Source of the DNA: Ceriagrion tenellum
Lineage: Eukaryota; Arthropoda; Insecta; Odonata; Coenagrionidae
Direction of reading: 5' to 3'
NCBI GenBank assembly: GCA_963169105.1
Contig: OY720639.1
Span: 119,123,117 to 119,187,116, forward strand
DNA: 64,000 bases
Shown here: one piece after another, positions 1-12,600 of the stretch
Numbering within the stretch: the stretch's first letter is position 1
Layout of the letters: the number at the start of each line of letters is the position of its first letter
Program-made: the position numbers and the translations under genes
Notes under the pieces: model-generated
Databases searched by the model: none
What the model was told of the DNA's origin: nothing
Seen by the model: only the letters and a program-made list of their open reading frames with translations

Positions 1-2640
1 GCTGAATAACTGGTGCGTACATGTATTCAGTTGACCTTCATATCTTCAGTTTTATAATATTAACCCTGATGGTGGAATAAAATATATTCCGAAACAGCAT
101 GCCAGCATGGAAAAACGAATAATTGAAATATTGACTACCCTGGATAAAATTAATAAATATTAAGCACTATGTCTTGGGTGGGCTATTAAATATAGTAGCG
201 GGATAAAGGTGGAAGAAATTGATGTCTTATAAGACTTAATAAATCAAGAGGAAAGAATGAGGCACATGTTTTCCTATCTACGAGTTAAAACCAGAAATCA
301 AAAATCTAAGTTATTGGAAAGCAAACAAATAGGAACTGTAAAATCAAATTATAACGGTCAATATCGTCAGAGTTACCAGTCGAATCTTGTTAGAAATATA
401 TCAATCGTGGAATCTATGCTCATGTATGGAGATGAAGCCATTCTCAGCGCTTTGATATGTAACGGTAAGGTTTCTGTTTGCTCGAATCCCTAATGATTGG
501 TAGTCAAACCAGAAGCCAATTGACCACGTGCTTATAGACGTTTGATTTTGAAAAGAAAGTTGTCTAGAATCATGTCGCCTTTAGTTGAGAGATCTCTTGC
601 AACCGATTCGCTGCAGCTTCCCTAGGGAAAGACCGAGCCCCAATTCGCATGCTCGGCCGCCAATCTTATTTCACGGTACCTATGAATGTAGGTGAGTGAA
701 GACATTAAGTGACCTCTCCATTCTCAAGAACCTAGTTAGATATGTAAGCCCTATATGGTTTCCCTTTGTAAACCGTGACATTTGGTTTGTAATTCCTGTC
801 ACCAAAACTAGCTCGAGTGCATTAAATAAGAATGCATTAGTATTTGGGACAAGCACAGTTCAAGATACCCTCAGAAAACAGTGGTGCCAGATTTTTCGAC
901 CCTCAACCCACCACCAAAGCGCCCTAAATCTTTTTTTTTCCATAAACCATTTAAATCGTTTTCTTCCATAGATGACTAGTAGTACGGAGGAAAGTTGTAG
1001 ACATGATGAATTGAAACCTTCTGATAGCAATTGTTTCAATAAAAAGCCGCTAGGTTAAACAGCCGAAACTCAACCGTTTCACCTTGGAATTTAATCAAAA
1101 ATTCAATTTTAGTAAACACTGAAGCTTTAATCTGTGGGTCATTCCTTAGAAAAATCGGAAATCTGCCAGAGGAGTTCTCATCAAAGCTTATATGCATTCA
1201 TTCATATTACGTATTACTTATTTATTTCACTTTGAATTCCAATTTATTTTATTCTTTCATCATCAAAATTTGAAATTTTCTTTAACTTTTTTGAGTTCAT
1301 TGAGCGTTGAGAAGGCATTTCAGAAATGAATAAATCATTAGAAAACCAGAAAAAAACAATTCATATCCTGAATATAACCGAACTTTCATCTCTGTGCTCG
1401 CTGTGTTATTCTCGTGCAAATTTCAATCTCATTACGATTAATCACACTAGCAAACAGTATATGCATAGAGACGAATTTTTGTATGAGTATGAGGTTTTAG
1501 GCACCATACGAGTTCAGTTAAAGAGCTCAATTATTGGACCTGGGTGGAAGCACCGCGAGAGTATTAGTTATTCCAGCATCACCATAATACGATCTTTCAC
1601 CGTGATTTACCCGTTAAACCACATGAAAAGTATCATGAAACGACTGTACTACGAACCTTTAGGGCTGTGCAAGAGTCACCTAGAATGTCTGTATTAAAAT
1701 GGATTACTAGTGTCCTGTGTAGCTCTTGTTGTGCTCACCTCTCGCAGCAAAGGAAAATTTCCCAATCAACAATTTAGTAAGAGTATATGGTAATAGTGTA
1801 CTTTTGGGCGGGATTCCATTTCCTGTGATAGAGCAAATTTCCTGAGCACACGCAAATGCGTGTCGGGAATCTTGAAGAACGTGGAATCGCAGGGGCTTAA
1901 AAAAATCTTAATAGCCTCTGTTCAGGGGTTTTTGTAAATCGTCAGGTTTAAATGTTTTCTCTTTCCTATCCTGTAAATGCCTCCGTCCCTTTTATCATGA
2001 ATGAAATGCTCTGGAAATTGTGTGACTCCTTCGTTATCACTTTTGGTACGTGCACAGCATCATTCAGTTTGCGCAGTGACCACTATGAGAACCAAAACTG
2101 TCGCAGGTGACCGATTTCATAGGGGTATCCCTTCTACTACACTAGCAAATCGATTGAATCTGTATAATTCGAGCACATTTTTACCAATTTATGTTTACCA
2201 ATCCTCATACTTAAAAATAAACGTGCTAGGAATTTAGGCATGAAGTTATGAATACTGGAATTGGCTTTACTTTCAGCGTGGGTCTATCCATAATAGAGAT
2301 TGGCTTCGATTGAAACATTGCCTAATGCATACCGTTTTTCATGAGGATTTCCATTCTCTCTCTATTATCTTAGAATGACCCCCACTTTGATGTTATACAT
2401 TGACTGTGTTTACTTGTTTCACGACTCGTTTGACATTTAGTAGTAGTAGACATACGAGAAAGCCACAATCAAGAGCTTGTTTTCTTTTTTTCTGGTTTTA
2501 CCCATTAATTAGTGTTCCACGGGTTTATTCGCCCATTTTAAAGCATTATATTTACGTAGGATATCATACTCCTTATATTTTTTTTCGCTATCCTCTTCGA
2601 TAATTTAGAGATATCAATCCCGCATTTATTCCTGGTGGAC
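1..2640. other. AT-rich stretch, no supported gene
   Basis: Nothing recognisable on either strand. The longest frame (1326-1697, +, 123 codons) has no domain, signal peptide or family resemblance that I can see. Its flanks are AT-rich and its composition looks like chance. Confidence 0.6.
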
Positions 2641-2745
2641 AAAAGAGAAAATGAAAAGACTACCAACAGGTGCTCTAGATATGCGGGCGTGGATGAGGAA
2701 AGTAGGATAGTCGGAGAAGGTAGTTAATTAGGAAACATTAGTTAG

Positions 2746-2898
2746 AGTGAAGAGAGGAAGCTGCCGGAAGGAATGAGTGTGAACGAATGGATGAAGCGGT
2801 TAACAAGGTGCGATGAGATGATGATGGCCATGATTGAGGACGAGAAGATGGGGGTTGCGCGAGGGGAGAGGAATGGCGAGGCTTTCTGGATGAGATAA
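2746..2898 (+). pseudogene. Coding-like tail entering the 227-bp tandem array
   Basis: A 50-codon open frame follows a stop at 2743 and ends at a TAA at 2896-2898. It is rich in charged residues and methionine (for example NEWMKRL, then EDEKMG) and ends in EAFWMR. The frame runs into the first unit of the tandem array that starts near 2875, so its last codons are array sequence. In the next two units the corresponding TAA is absent. I do not recognise the family. It may be the C-terminal end of a transposable-element ORF whose 3' region has been amplified, but the open frame could also be chance in a purine-rich strand. Confidence 0.25.
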
Positions 2899-3540
2899 AA
2901 TCCAGATCCTGTGAGATTTAGAGTGACACATAGGGCATCATATCAGGAGCATATAATTACTCTTCAGCTGATAGAGGTGACAAAATATGAGGGGTATTGG
3001 TGCTGAGGAACTGATACGAACAAAAATTACTACTGTCCACGTACTATTCGTGATTATAAAATAGACCCATCCATTGCTGGCTCTATGTCTTATAAAGGAA
3101 AGGCGAGGCTTTCTGGATGAGATGAAATTCAGAACCTGAGAGATTTAGAGTGACACATAGGGCATCATATCAGGCACATATAATTACTCTTCAGCTGATA
3201 GAGGTGACAAAATATGAGGGATGTTGGTGCTGAGGAACTGATACGAACAATAATTCCTACTGTCCACGCACTATTAGTGATTATAAAATAGACCCATCCA
3301 TTGCTGGCTCTATTTCCTATAAAGGAAAGGCGAGGCTTTCTGGATGAGATGAAATTCAGATCCTGTGAGATTTAGGGTGACACGGGGGATTATATCAGAT
3401 CCACCCTACTGCTCTATACCTGATAAAAGTGAAAAAATAAGAGGAATATCGGTACTAAGGAACTGCTACGTACAATAATTCCTACTTTCTGCGTACCATA
3501 AGTGATTTTAAAATAGAGTCATTCATTACTGCTTTTTTTA
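2875..3540. repeat. Tandem array, ~227-bp unit, about 3 copies
   Basis: Units begin with GGCGAGGCTTTCTGGATGAG at about 2875, 3102 and 3329. The first two are 227 bp and nearly identical. The third is more diverged and is truncated near 3540. Each carries the same landmarks: a GAGTGACAC-type segment, ACTGATACGAACAA (diverged in unit 3), and GATTATAAAATAGACCCATCC. The array ends exactly where the 3' tail of the minus-strand LINE begins, so the LINE probably inserted into, or terminates, the third unit. Confidence 0.9.
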
Positions 3541-4830
3541 TTAATAATAAATAAACAAACACGGTCCCTCTAAGCCACATGGCTTGTCAGAAGGATCCAA
3601 CACATATACATGCAATTCGGCAAATAAAAAAAATGGTGTATACAAAAAACACAAAAAAAAACAAGTTACAACAATATATAATATTACAACTTGAGAACAT
3701 TAAACATGGCCAGATTTAGGCATTCCACATTTTTGAATACATAGATATTCATGCCAAATATATAGAACATAACCAATCAAAAATGTTTAATTTCATCAAG
3801 TAACCATGCATGTGCCTTTTTCTTTACTACTGCCATACCTTTAAGATCATCAGGGTGTTTTGGCATGCAATTAAAAGTGTGTGGTACATAGTATTGTGCT
3901 GACCTTTTACCATATGAATTGAAATATCTGTACGTTTCCAATACAGGGGAGTTTCTTTTGGACATGCAATGTGTGTTTTTACATGGAATTTTATACTCTT
4001 TTTTGTAATAATTTTCCAATATAATTACCCATTTTATTAATTTGTCTGCGGTCAACACTTTATTTTTTCTACACAAATAATTTAATTCAGAATTAGCGCA
4101 ATATTTACCTCTATCTTCATCAACCAATTTTAATATTCTCTTCTGGTTCCTGATTATTGAGTTCAGCAAGGTATTAGAAGCCATTCCCCAGACTGTTATT
4201 CCATATCTCAAAATACTTTGTACCATTGCGTTGTACATCAAAAGCTTTATGGATGGAGGTACTCTATATCTTTGAGCATGTAAATTTGATATGCAACAAT
4301 TCTCATTTTTTTATTTAGTTTACCAATATGGTGTGGAAATTTAAAATGTTCATCTATTACAATACCAAGGTAACAATATTTTTCCTCCTGTTCCAAAGTT
4401 GTACAATTGCAATTAACATCACAAGCGATATCATTACAATGAATACAACTGTGAGAATGCAATTTAATCTTTAACTCTTTACTCTTGCTGCTCATCGAGG
4501 TTATATACATAGTTGAAGTTTTATCTTTATTTATTATTAAATTATTGTCGTGTGACCATAAATTTAATCTGCTAAAATCAAGTTGGAGTCTCTTATGGCA
4601 GGTCTCAAAATGTTTATGTGTACCTACTAATTAAAACAATGTCGTCAGCATACATAATAACCTTGCAATGTTAAATAGGTAGAACTATATCATTTACATA
4701 TATATATGGAATAGGAGAGGCCCCAGAATTTAGCCTTGAGGAACTCCATACCTCATTAATTTCACACATTTCCTTTGACATACAATAGACTTGCGTCATC
4801 CAATCCTTTTTTTTCTTTTTCTTTACTTTT
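3541..4830 (-). mobile_element. 5'-truncated non-LTR retrotransposon (LINE)
   Basis: This is a minus-strand LINE fragment: reverse-transcriptase coding sequence followed by a 3' UTR. Reading the minus strand, the 3' end is AT-rich (TTTATTTATTATTAATAAA near 3541-3560) and serves as tail. The 5' end is lost near 4830, upstream of the GVPQG block, so the endonuclease and the first RT blocks are missing. The clade cannot be fixed without a tree; the RT reads as a Jockey/CR1-like type. The 3' end abuts the 227-bp tandem array. Confidence 0.85.
3777..4790 (-). pseudogene. LINE reverse transcriptase, broken C-terminal half
   Basis: Translation of the minus strand gives RT blocks in order. GVPQG is followed by a stop and then ILGPLLF near 4757-4710. 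The catalytic YADDIV is encoded at about 4654-4637. Then come NLIINKDKT, YLGIVIDEHFKF at about 4370-4330, and the post-RT segment LRYGITVWG near 4200. The ORF ends at 3777 with a lysine-rich tail. At least one in-frame stop after GVPQG and frameshifts around the YADD block and near 4245 split it into frames 4247-4510 and 3777-4241, so it cannot make an enzyme. The catalytic aspartates are intact, which suggests it is younger than the relics at 13 and 40 kb. Confidence 0.9.
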
Positions 4831-5089
4831 ACTTGCCTGGCCTGGAGTAATCCCTCTTACCACAAACATATGCTAAGGCTCAGAGGATAATGTGTGGCGT
4901 AGATGAGTTGAAGAAAGAATAGAAGTATAATGTATTTGAGAAGAGAATTTAAAAAATTCAAAGAGGCAGCCCTTTTACGAGAACTAAATGATAAAATGAT
5001 AATGCTTTTATTTCCAAATTCTATCCTGATCGATGGACTACCTACAGCCATAATTTGCCTAAATGTATTAATTTCCAGTTGAAACCGCG

Positions 5090-5560
5090 AATTTCCTCTT
5101 CCGAGTTGAATTTTGTTCCAGGCACAGCACCGTCCTGCATGCACTGCTTCAGAATCGACACCAAGCCCTTCCAAGCGATGGGAAGAGATAGGCACTGGAT
5201 TCGTTCTTATCCCAATATTTGACCGAAGACATAAGTGCAAATTTCGCCGTAGAAACTCAGCGCACATCCCTGCGGGTTGGCCAACGCGGTCCAACCCAAT
5301 GCATTCAGCCCCCGGGAGAGTTAAGGGGGGATTCAAGAGCGTCCTCGCACTCGCCTACGAGTGAAAGAGCGGCATTTTGGCGCGGGCCCCACGATCTTTA
5401 CCCTCGGCCGCAAATTGGCCGAAGGGGAGGGTGGGGGAGGATTTCGAGGTCACAGGGGGAGGGGTGGTTGGTGCGAGTGGGGAGGAGTGGCGGGAGAGGG
5501 AGAGATCCACTGCCTTAAGCCCTTCACAGCGCCGATCCAGCGCAAATATTCAGGGGATGA
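5090..5560. other. GC/CpG-rich patch
   Basis: A sharp rise in G+C and CpG against the AT-rich background, with G-runs around 5415-5500. Several overlapping frames of 80-160 codons on both strands are explained by the lack of AT-rich stop codons; none shows a domain. It could be an unmethylated or regulatory region, or GC-rich repeat debris. Confidence 0.4.
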
Positions 5561-5849
5561 ATGTCATGCGAGAAAAGACGTTTTCAGACCGCTGGGGTTT
5601 CTGTTTCCGTGGTCGAATGGTTATAGTAAAAGTTTTCATCTTTTAACGATTTTAGAAATGAAGCATTAGTGAACGCATGTGATGCAGCAAAAAATACCCA
5701 TCTCGTCATTCTTTTCGGGAAAGATAAATGGTTTTATTATTGCCATTGGTTGGCTTCCTTTTCCTCCATAATGCCCTATCCTTTAAAACCACTTTCGTTT
5801 CATTTATATTCATTAATTTTTTAATTATACTAAACAACCGGAAAACAGC

Positions 5850-6005
5850 AAAACAAAGGCCTTTTACATCGGGTGTTTTAACATTAACAAGAGGCGAACA
5901 CACACATTCATGTCCTGGGCAGATAATATTCTACCCAGGCGGGACTCGAACCCGCGACCCTCGGGTTAGCAGGCGAGGACTTTACCCCACCGCCATCGGG
6001 GTCGA
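5850..6005 (-). mobile_element. tRNA-derived SINE (copy 1)
   Basis: The minus strand carries a tRNA-like head at about 6003-5935. It has an A-box-like TGGCGGTGGGGTA, an anticodon-loop-like CTGCTAA, and a B box GGTTCGAGTCC that matches the pol III consensus GGTTCGANTCC. The body that follows shares CCCGATRTAAA..GGCC with the plus-strand unit at 63.0 kb. Anticodon-stem pairing is imperfect, so this is a SINE head rather than a working tRNA. The loop would read GCT (serine-like), but the parent tRNA is not certain. The 3' limit is approximate. Confidence 0.75.
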
Positions 6006-6421
6006 TATCTGACACGCCCTCCTATTTTTTAGGCTGGCAGTATTACTCCTCTTTAGAATCTCTTCTGCGAAATTCACCCGTGATTTTTTGCGGCCTACCT
6101 CTTAGTTTTTCAACATTCACTCTTATATCAATTATCTTTTTAACTCTTCGCACCTTTTTCCGTTCTCTCAACTTAGTCCAACCGACAAAGCAAAAGCTCT
6201 CTATATTACGTCCATTAATGGAGCAACTAACCCGCCATCAAAGTTGACAGTAATAAAATTTCAAACTTCGCCAAAACATTTTTAATCAAAACAGTCCGCG
6301 GTAATTCGGAGCAGCACGATAACCTAACAGCATTCAATGATCTTTTGACTTTTAATGAGCCCATTTCTCTAGAATACAAAACATTCCTCTCTAATTTTTA
6401 ATTGGGTCGGATTTTTAGATT

Positions 6422-6478
6422 GGTCGACGAGTTGACGCTCGACTCGTGTTCAACTCGTGCTCGCGTTGACTCGACTGC
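6422..6478. repeat. Degenerate CTCGACTCG-type low-complexity repeat
   Basis: Short overlapping units of GACTCG/AACTCG/GCTCG type sit in about 57 bp. Similar oligo-CTCG tracts lie inside the hAT-like element at 20.7-21.4 kb, so this may be a fragment of a DNA transposon end. There is no coding signal. Confidence 0.5.
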
Positions 6479-6824
6479 CCGGAGGGCAATGCAAATTTTG
6501 AGCACCAAGACGAAGCCCAATATGGAGAACCTGTCCTGCTAGAGACCCACATGCATATATGTGTAAGTGAAATCACAACGCAGTTGATCATTGGGTCAGA
6601 ACAAATAAAAATGCTATATTCGAATTGTAAATATAACTATGGATTTTATAAAGGCTAGAGGGATTTAATAACAATATATATTATTTATGTCTAGCAATTG
6701 AATTTTTACAGATTTTTTTCAGCCAGTTCACATTATATTTTTAATCAGCACTTGTAAATACATATTGTGAATGAAGCAATATAAATTAACCAAAAATAAA
6801 CACGTAATAGGATCAAATTGTAAT

Positions 6825-7310
6825 GGTAGTTTGAGTGAAATACTATTTCACCTAAGAATCAATGGAGATGGTCTCATTAAAAAAAAAATACCACACCCTT
6901 CCAAAGGTACCATAATATCAGCCTCTTTCCGAACTACTTTTCGAGATTTTTGACGAAAAATATCAAGTCCATTGCATGGGAAGTGGTACGTAAATGCACT
7001 TTAGAGAGACGTTATTTATAAAATTAGGAATTTCTAGCACTTATATCTCGTCAAAAAATTAACAGTGTGTAGTTGGTATGTTTTCTCAACCATTTTTTAA
7101 CCAACGTACCGCGTGAAAAAAATGAGTTAAGTTAAAGACTTGTGTTAATATTTTTCTATGATTAAATCAACTTTTATTCCACAAAAAGTGTACTATTTCA
7201 CCGTAAATAGTAGAATATTTAATGAATGTATCCAACAGCAGGTGAAATTATAACGTATAATTCGGATATGGTCCCATTGTGACAAGGGAACTATCTCGCT
7301 CAAACTACCT
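6825..7310 (-). mobile_element. MITE family M1, copy A (inverted, 486 bp)
   Basis: A non-coding element bounded by inverted copies of a terminal motif close to AGGTAGTTTGAGCGARAT: GGTAGTTTGAGTGAAAT at 6825 and the reverse complement of AGGTAGTTTGAGCGAGAT ending at 7310. Interior landmarks shared with copies B-D on the opposite strand are a GTGAAAAAAATGAG block, TTTTTTGACGAGATCTAGG-like text, and ATTCGAATTATACG-like text. It is the most diverged and shortest copy. The family has TA at or next to both ends, which suggests a Tc1/mariner-type TA target, but no transposase is encoded. Confidence 0.8.
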
Positions 7311-9229
7311 CCTAGAAGATCAGTGGACTCTGGCTACATTTTACAACAAAAGGGAAGAGTTGCAATGCATATTAAAAAATTGATCCTAGAGGAGGTAGAC
7401 ATTCTGTTAAATGCGTGGAATTGTATTACAAAACCATTCAAAGGAACAATGTCAATGAATATTCGTTATTTAATTATTAATTTAGTATTCTTTATATTTG
7501 GCATGAAAATATTGAACATCAGGTAACCGAGGAAGAACCGGATCTTATATTTCCGGAGACTGTTTTGTTTTCGTAAAGTATTGGTTTTCTCGTTAACCGA
7601 GAAGTATAATATATGCGCAATCCTCGGCGAGCTGCAGTAATTAGGAAGTGACGTAAACTCACCAGGAGCCTGTAGAACTGTAGCATTGCCTCCCCTCTGC
7701 CACTTACATTGCTCCTTGGCAAAATCTGTTTGCAATTTGTCGCTCTTCACCTTTTATTTTTGAAAATTGCTTGCCTTTCCCATCAACCTCCCGCTTCTTG
7801 AGATCCAGTAACTCCTTATGTCTGAAGTCACCAGGTGCTCAGTATAATTCCAACATTTCCGAATAATATCCTCCTTGACTTGACATCCAAAATTCCACAT
7901 CTACTTATTACCCTGAAAGCCGCCTCACGGGTGTTTGTCAGTGGGTGACTTATCACCAGCATGAACAACAGTGAAGAAACTTACTTTGACCAATAAACTC
8001 CACACAATTGGTAGGCCACAAATACTACAGAAACAAGAATAATCTATAATGTACCTATATGAACGTAACTCAAGAGTCATGCAGGGAACATGCAAAACAT
8101 TGTGCTAGCACTACTCGGCAGATTTTCGGGGGCATATGAATTAATATGCTATACTACCTGAATTATGACGTTATTCCCGTCTCTTGGAGATGAGCTAAAA
8201 AAAAGTCCACGTCCTAGGAATTCCTACCAGACCTTCTCCTCCTTCCGTGGCAGCACATTTCAAGGACATTTCAAGCTTTAAGGTGGAAAAAAAGTGTTAT
8301 ATCAGTAACGATTGCTGGTTGAGATATTTTTTCCCGAATAATGTCATTATTTTTAAGTGTTTAAAAGCAAATGACCTCAAAAATCCGCCAGTCTAATGAT
8401 ATTTGCAATTTATTTCTAGCTTTTTGATGCTATTTTGAAAAACATTTTTGCAACACTGCCTACTTTATTGAATTATCGCCCACTTTTTACATGAAGCTGT
8501 CAATGAAAAGGGTCAGAAATAACGACAAAGTGAAAAGGGTCAGTAATAACGACATATTAAGTGAATTATTATTTTATTTTTTGAGAATCTATAATGCCAA
8601 TGTTAAATATAATTCATCTTCACCTTTTTTATATGATTGGATATTATAGTAGACTTAGAAAAGCGATATACTAGAAGTTACTCCATAATCGTGATCTATA
8701 TTAATTCCTCGATTTCACAATGGTTAAGTTCTTTCCAAAACAACAAATTAAGGTCAAAAGTGCGTTTCCTTTGTTATTAAAGCATGAATTTCAGCTGAAA
8801 GTTATAAAGAATTGAAAAAAATACTGGATATTGCTGGACATCATATATATATCGCCTTCCCGTAAAATTAAAAGGCGGAATTCCACTCAGAAATCATGAA
8901 GAAAGATTCATTTTGCTAATAGCACAGTGAACGTCTATTACTGCGAGCTAAAAACTATAAAAATCAAACAGCAAAACGAATGCTTTCGTTTTTATTAATG
9001 TACCGAATGGTGATAGCCTTGGTCTTTCCTCTTATGAACGAATTTGAATTTTTTACGAAGAATGGTTGTATCAGAAAAAAGTGGAAAAATTCACTGTAGT
9101 TGCAAAAGAAATTAACGTCTTTCTTAAACCACGATAAATATTGTCCCAGACGTATGGAACATTGGGAGAAAATTTTGGAATAAGGACAGCTTGGTTTCAG
9201 TCTTCCGAACACCCGTTCTTCATCCCAAA
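7311..9229. other. No supported feature
   Basis: AT-rich sequence with only short frames. I see no protein motif, repeat array or tRNA-like unit. Confidence 0.55.
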
Positions 9230-9600
9230 ACCCGGCGAAGTGATTCACGAAATCTCGTCCTTAAATCTCATCCCGTCGGAGTCTCTCTTTTCCGCGGGGC
9301 CCGCGACTCGGGTTTCCGCTCCGTGGGCGTCCGGGATGGAGTGTCTGCAAGCGAGGGCCAGCGGACGAGCGGATTAAGGAACCTTTTTGATGGCGCTGCA
9401 GGTCCTCCTCTCCTTCCCGTCCGCGCAGCTGCTGCTTGGGGCATCCTTGGCAACTCTACCCGCTTCCTCGCGCCCAAACTCCCACCCCTTCTCTCCCGAC
9501 CACTCGTTCCTAATTAACTGACTCCTCAGCCGCGTAATTCAACGCCACGCCCACCCACTCATCCATGCTGCGAACGGAGAGCTTCCTCACCTTTGCCCCC
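9230..9600. other. GC/CpG-rich patch
   Basis: A CpG-rich segment in AT-rich surroundings, with overlapping frames on both strands (9141-9377, 9191-9517 and 9268-9477) that show no domain. Overlapping arginine/proline/alanine-rich frames are what a CpG-rich stretch gives by chance. A promoter or enhancer is possible; no TATA-plus-initiator arrangement is convincing. Confidence 0.4.
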
Positions 9601-12600
9601 TAAGTGCGGCCCATTAATAAGTAAGTAACCTTGTGCGGATGTGAGGCACTTCCGCGGCCAGGCGCCGCTGCGCTGCTACATACATTCGACTCCCGGAGAG
9701 TAATTCTGGGCGTGAAATTCCACCCGGAACAAAAAATAATGATATAAATATGAATTCATAACGGGTAAGGATGTAGGATTGCTCGCTTATCTGTATCATT
9801 GACATTCACCTGCGCTGAATAACTGTCCGCGCCAATATTCCTGGCGCAGACCTGCTGGGGGAGGAAGGATAGAAGTTGAGAGGGTGAAGAAAGAGGTAGG
9901 AGGGGATGGTATGGTGTCCACGAGAGAGAATGATGCAAAGGTACCGAACTGCTTCGCAAAAGCAGCTATAACGCAAGGCTATTCGATTAGTGGTTAACTG
10001 TTACACGTGACTGTACAAAGGACCAATGTTTGAGGTCTTCTTGTGAAACGAGTCGAAACGTAACGGCATATGGCTGTGAGCATTTACTCTATGTTGTGAG
10101 TCATCCCAATTGTCGGAGTTTTCGCGTTGCAAATGATTAGAAAGGCTTATCCATTTCACACCCCTTTAGGAATTTCTATAGACCATGTTCCAAAATCGTC
10201 CACTGCGCAGCGCCAGGAATTTCTGCGAGAGAAATTCTCGAAGGCATTATTGGGTAAAGCTTTGTCAGGTCAAGCTGGTTTTGGCTTATTTTCAGATAAA
10301 CAAGGGGCGAAATAAATATTTTTTGTTCCTCGAAGCTTTTCGGAAATCCGTTAAAAAGGTTGTATGTAGGATAAACCAACTTTCATTGTGTCCGATTAGA
10401 GATGAAGGTTTAGGGCATATTTTAAGCCATTAAACAGCAGCGTAAAAATTACCGCACATTTAGCCGACTCCGAGCATCCGAATCACAGTGAGGTATATTT
10501 GGTGAATGAAACCTCATGGTAGGACTTAAAGGTTGTAATAAGAGTCATGCGTGAATGCACAGTGAGATTTGCAACGGGAACTACATTCGACTCCTAAAGG
10601 TCGTGATTCCGATGAGCGATTCTGAACAAAAATTGGACCAAATTCATTAAAGGGTGGATCATGAATATCACTGCCCATTTAAGTTGTCTCGTTGATACAC
10701 TGAACCTATATAAATGAACTCGATAGTGTAACTGATTTTTATAGCCTACTTCTCAACTGTGATTATTTTATTTTTTTTATTTAACTTTAGTAATTAACAA
10801 CAAAGAGATATTTCCTCACGTTGATTATTTTTTCACTTCAGATATATATATATATATATATATACTTCTCGGTGCCGGCGTATACGATAAGAATGCATTA
10901 GATTGATGCATAAGTTCACAGTATTTTTTGGCTCTCATAAATTTTTTGTTCGAGATGTATAACAGGCAGATATTAATAAGTGATGTATTCTCCTGCATTA
11001 TTTATGATTCTTTCCCAATGATGGGGTACTTTGTCCTAGTTTGAAAATCCAAAAAATGCATCGAACATTTTCATCCACTCATTATAAATGCGTTTTTTTA
11101 GTCTTCAAGCGTATAATGAAAGTTAAAAATTAAAATCATTGAAAGTTGTTTAAACACAACTGAAAACTATGGTATATCCTCGAACTCTTAGCGTTTACGG
11201 ATGGTTTTAATACATATTTCCTACCAACTGTGAAATAAGAATTTGAAATGTGAGCCAATATTTTAGTTCTGTCGGATTGGAAATATTTATATTTTTCGAG
11301 ATAAAATGTTTTCGTGTGTGCTACTTATCTTTTTTTAGTGTAATAACATCAATTTTTCCCTTTTGGAGTTGGTGGGTATTCATTTATTGCAGCTGCGGAA
11401 ATTATTAGAAATATGTTATGACAGTATAAAAAAATAAGCCGGGGAAATACAATGAATGCTGGATAAAGGCATAAATATTATCTACTTGAAGGCATTAGAT
11501 CCAGAGATATGTCCTCTCCTACTCAATTATCTATTAAACTGAGGTGTAGGTATCTGAAGCGATACTAAATATACGATTACCATTTCCTCTTGGGACACAC
11601 TATGAATGAAATAGATGCAGAAAAAATATCAGGTGAGGAAACTGTCTAAAATTCTAAACGGAATCTCCATTTAAAATGTACATTTGATAAAAATGCTTGA
11701 AAATACATTTAGGTCAACACTATGCGGAAAATTCTGCTCAGCGCTATGGCATCCATTTTATGCGGTCGGATTTTTCCCCTTTTCAAGCATACAATTGGTA
11801 AGAAAATAATGCACTGGAATTAGGGTGTGTTTTTCCCTTTTTTAAATACAAGAATGATTTTGTCAGTTCTCAAACTAATTCCATAGGTCTTAAACGTTGG
11901 CCAGGAATTCTTGGACCGGGTGAGTTGCTGTCATAACGTCTAAGCTTAGAGGTTTTAAAGGACCCTCCATAGAATTTGGGGACCGTGAAACAGTTTGACA
12001 TTCTTACCATGAAAGTAATTGAGTTGTTACACGCTATCATCACCTAATAATCGGATTTGGCGCAGGAATTTAGAGAGAAAGAAAAAGGCTAATCCTATTA
12101 CAGAGGGTCGCGTGAATCCTCTCAGTCAAGGGATGGCAAGTAATCCTCTTCATCGTCCTCTAAACCTTTCATTGCCACCCCCTTTCACTTCTCGTCCTCT
12201 CCTTTTTCCTCCTCCTCCTCCTCCATTCTCTCCGTCCTTCTTCTCATACCATTTTTTCTCATTCTTCTTCACTTTTTCTTCGGTCAACTTATTTCGGACG
12301 CCGCATTACCTTGAGCTAAGCTGTGACAGTGCAGCATCACGTCTCTTTCCCAGTGGTAAGATTAAGGAACTTTCATGCTCTTTTCCGTTCATTCGGCTTA
12401 AGAAATAATGGGCAGAAGTATTTTAAAACCCATTCTGTCTCTCTAAATGCTTTTCACAGCCAGACCTCTTCTTGTGGAATGCTTGAAATGTAATTACTGT
12501 TGTATTGGCGAATGCTTGGGCATTTTCGGCCGGTCAAAGAGTCATGCATATTTATCTAATGATTTTTACTTGCTTATTAGGTACGAATGAATTTCAATTA

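Noticed and set aside
2875..3540. CRISPR array
   Set aside because: Units are 227 bp and contiguous, without spacers, in a eukaryotic context.
4857..5336. 159-codon minus-strand ORF
   Set aside because: Half GC-rich patch and half AT-rich, with plus-strand frames overlapping it; no recognisable domain or continuity with the LINE at 3.5-4.8 kb.
5935..6003. Functional tRNA-Ser(GCT)
   Set aside because: The anticodon stem does not pair properly and the unit continues into a shared SINE body.
12019..12408. 129-codon Pro/Phe-rich ORF
   Set aside because: Produced by a pyrimidine tract; no domain, and composition follows the tract.
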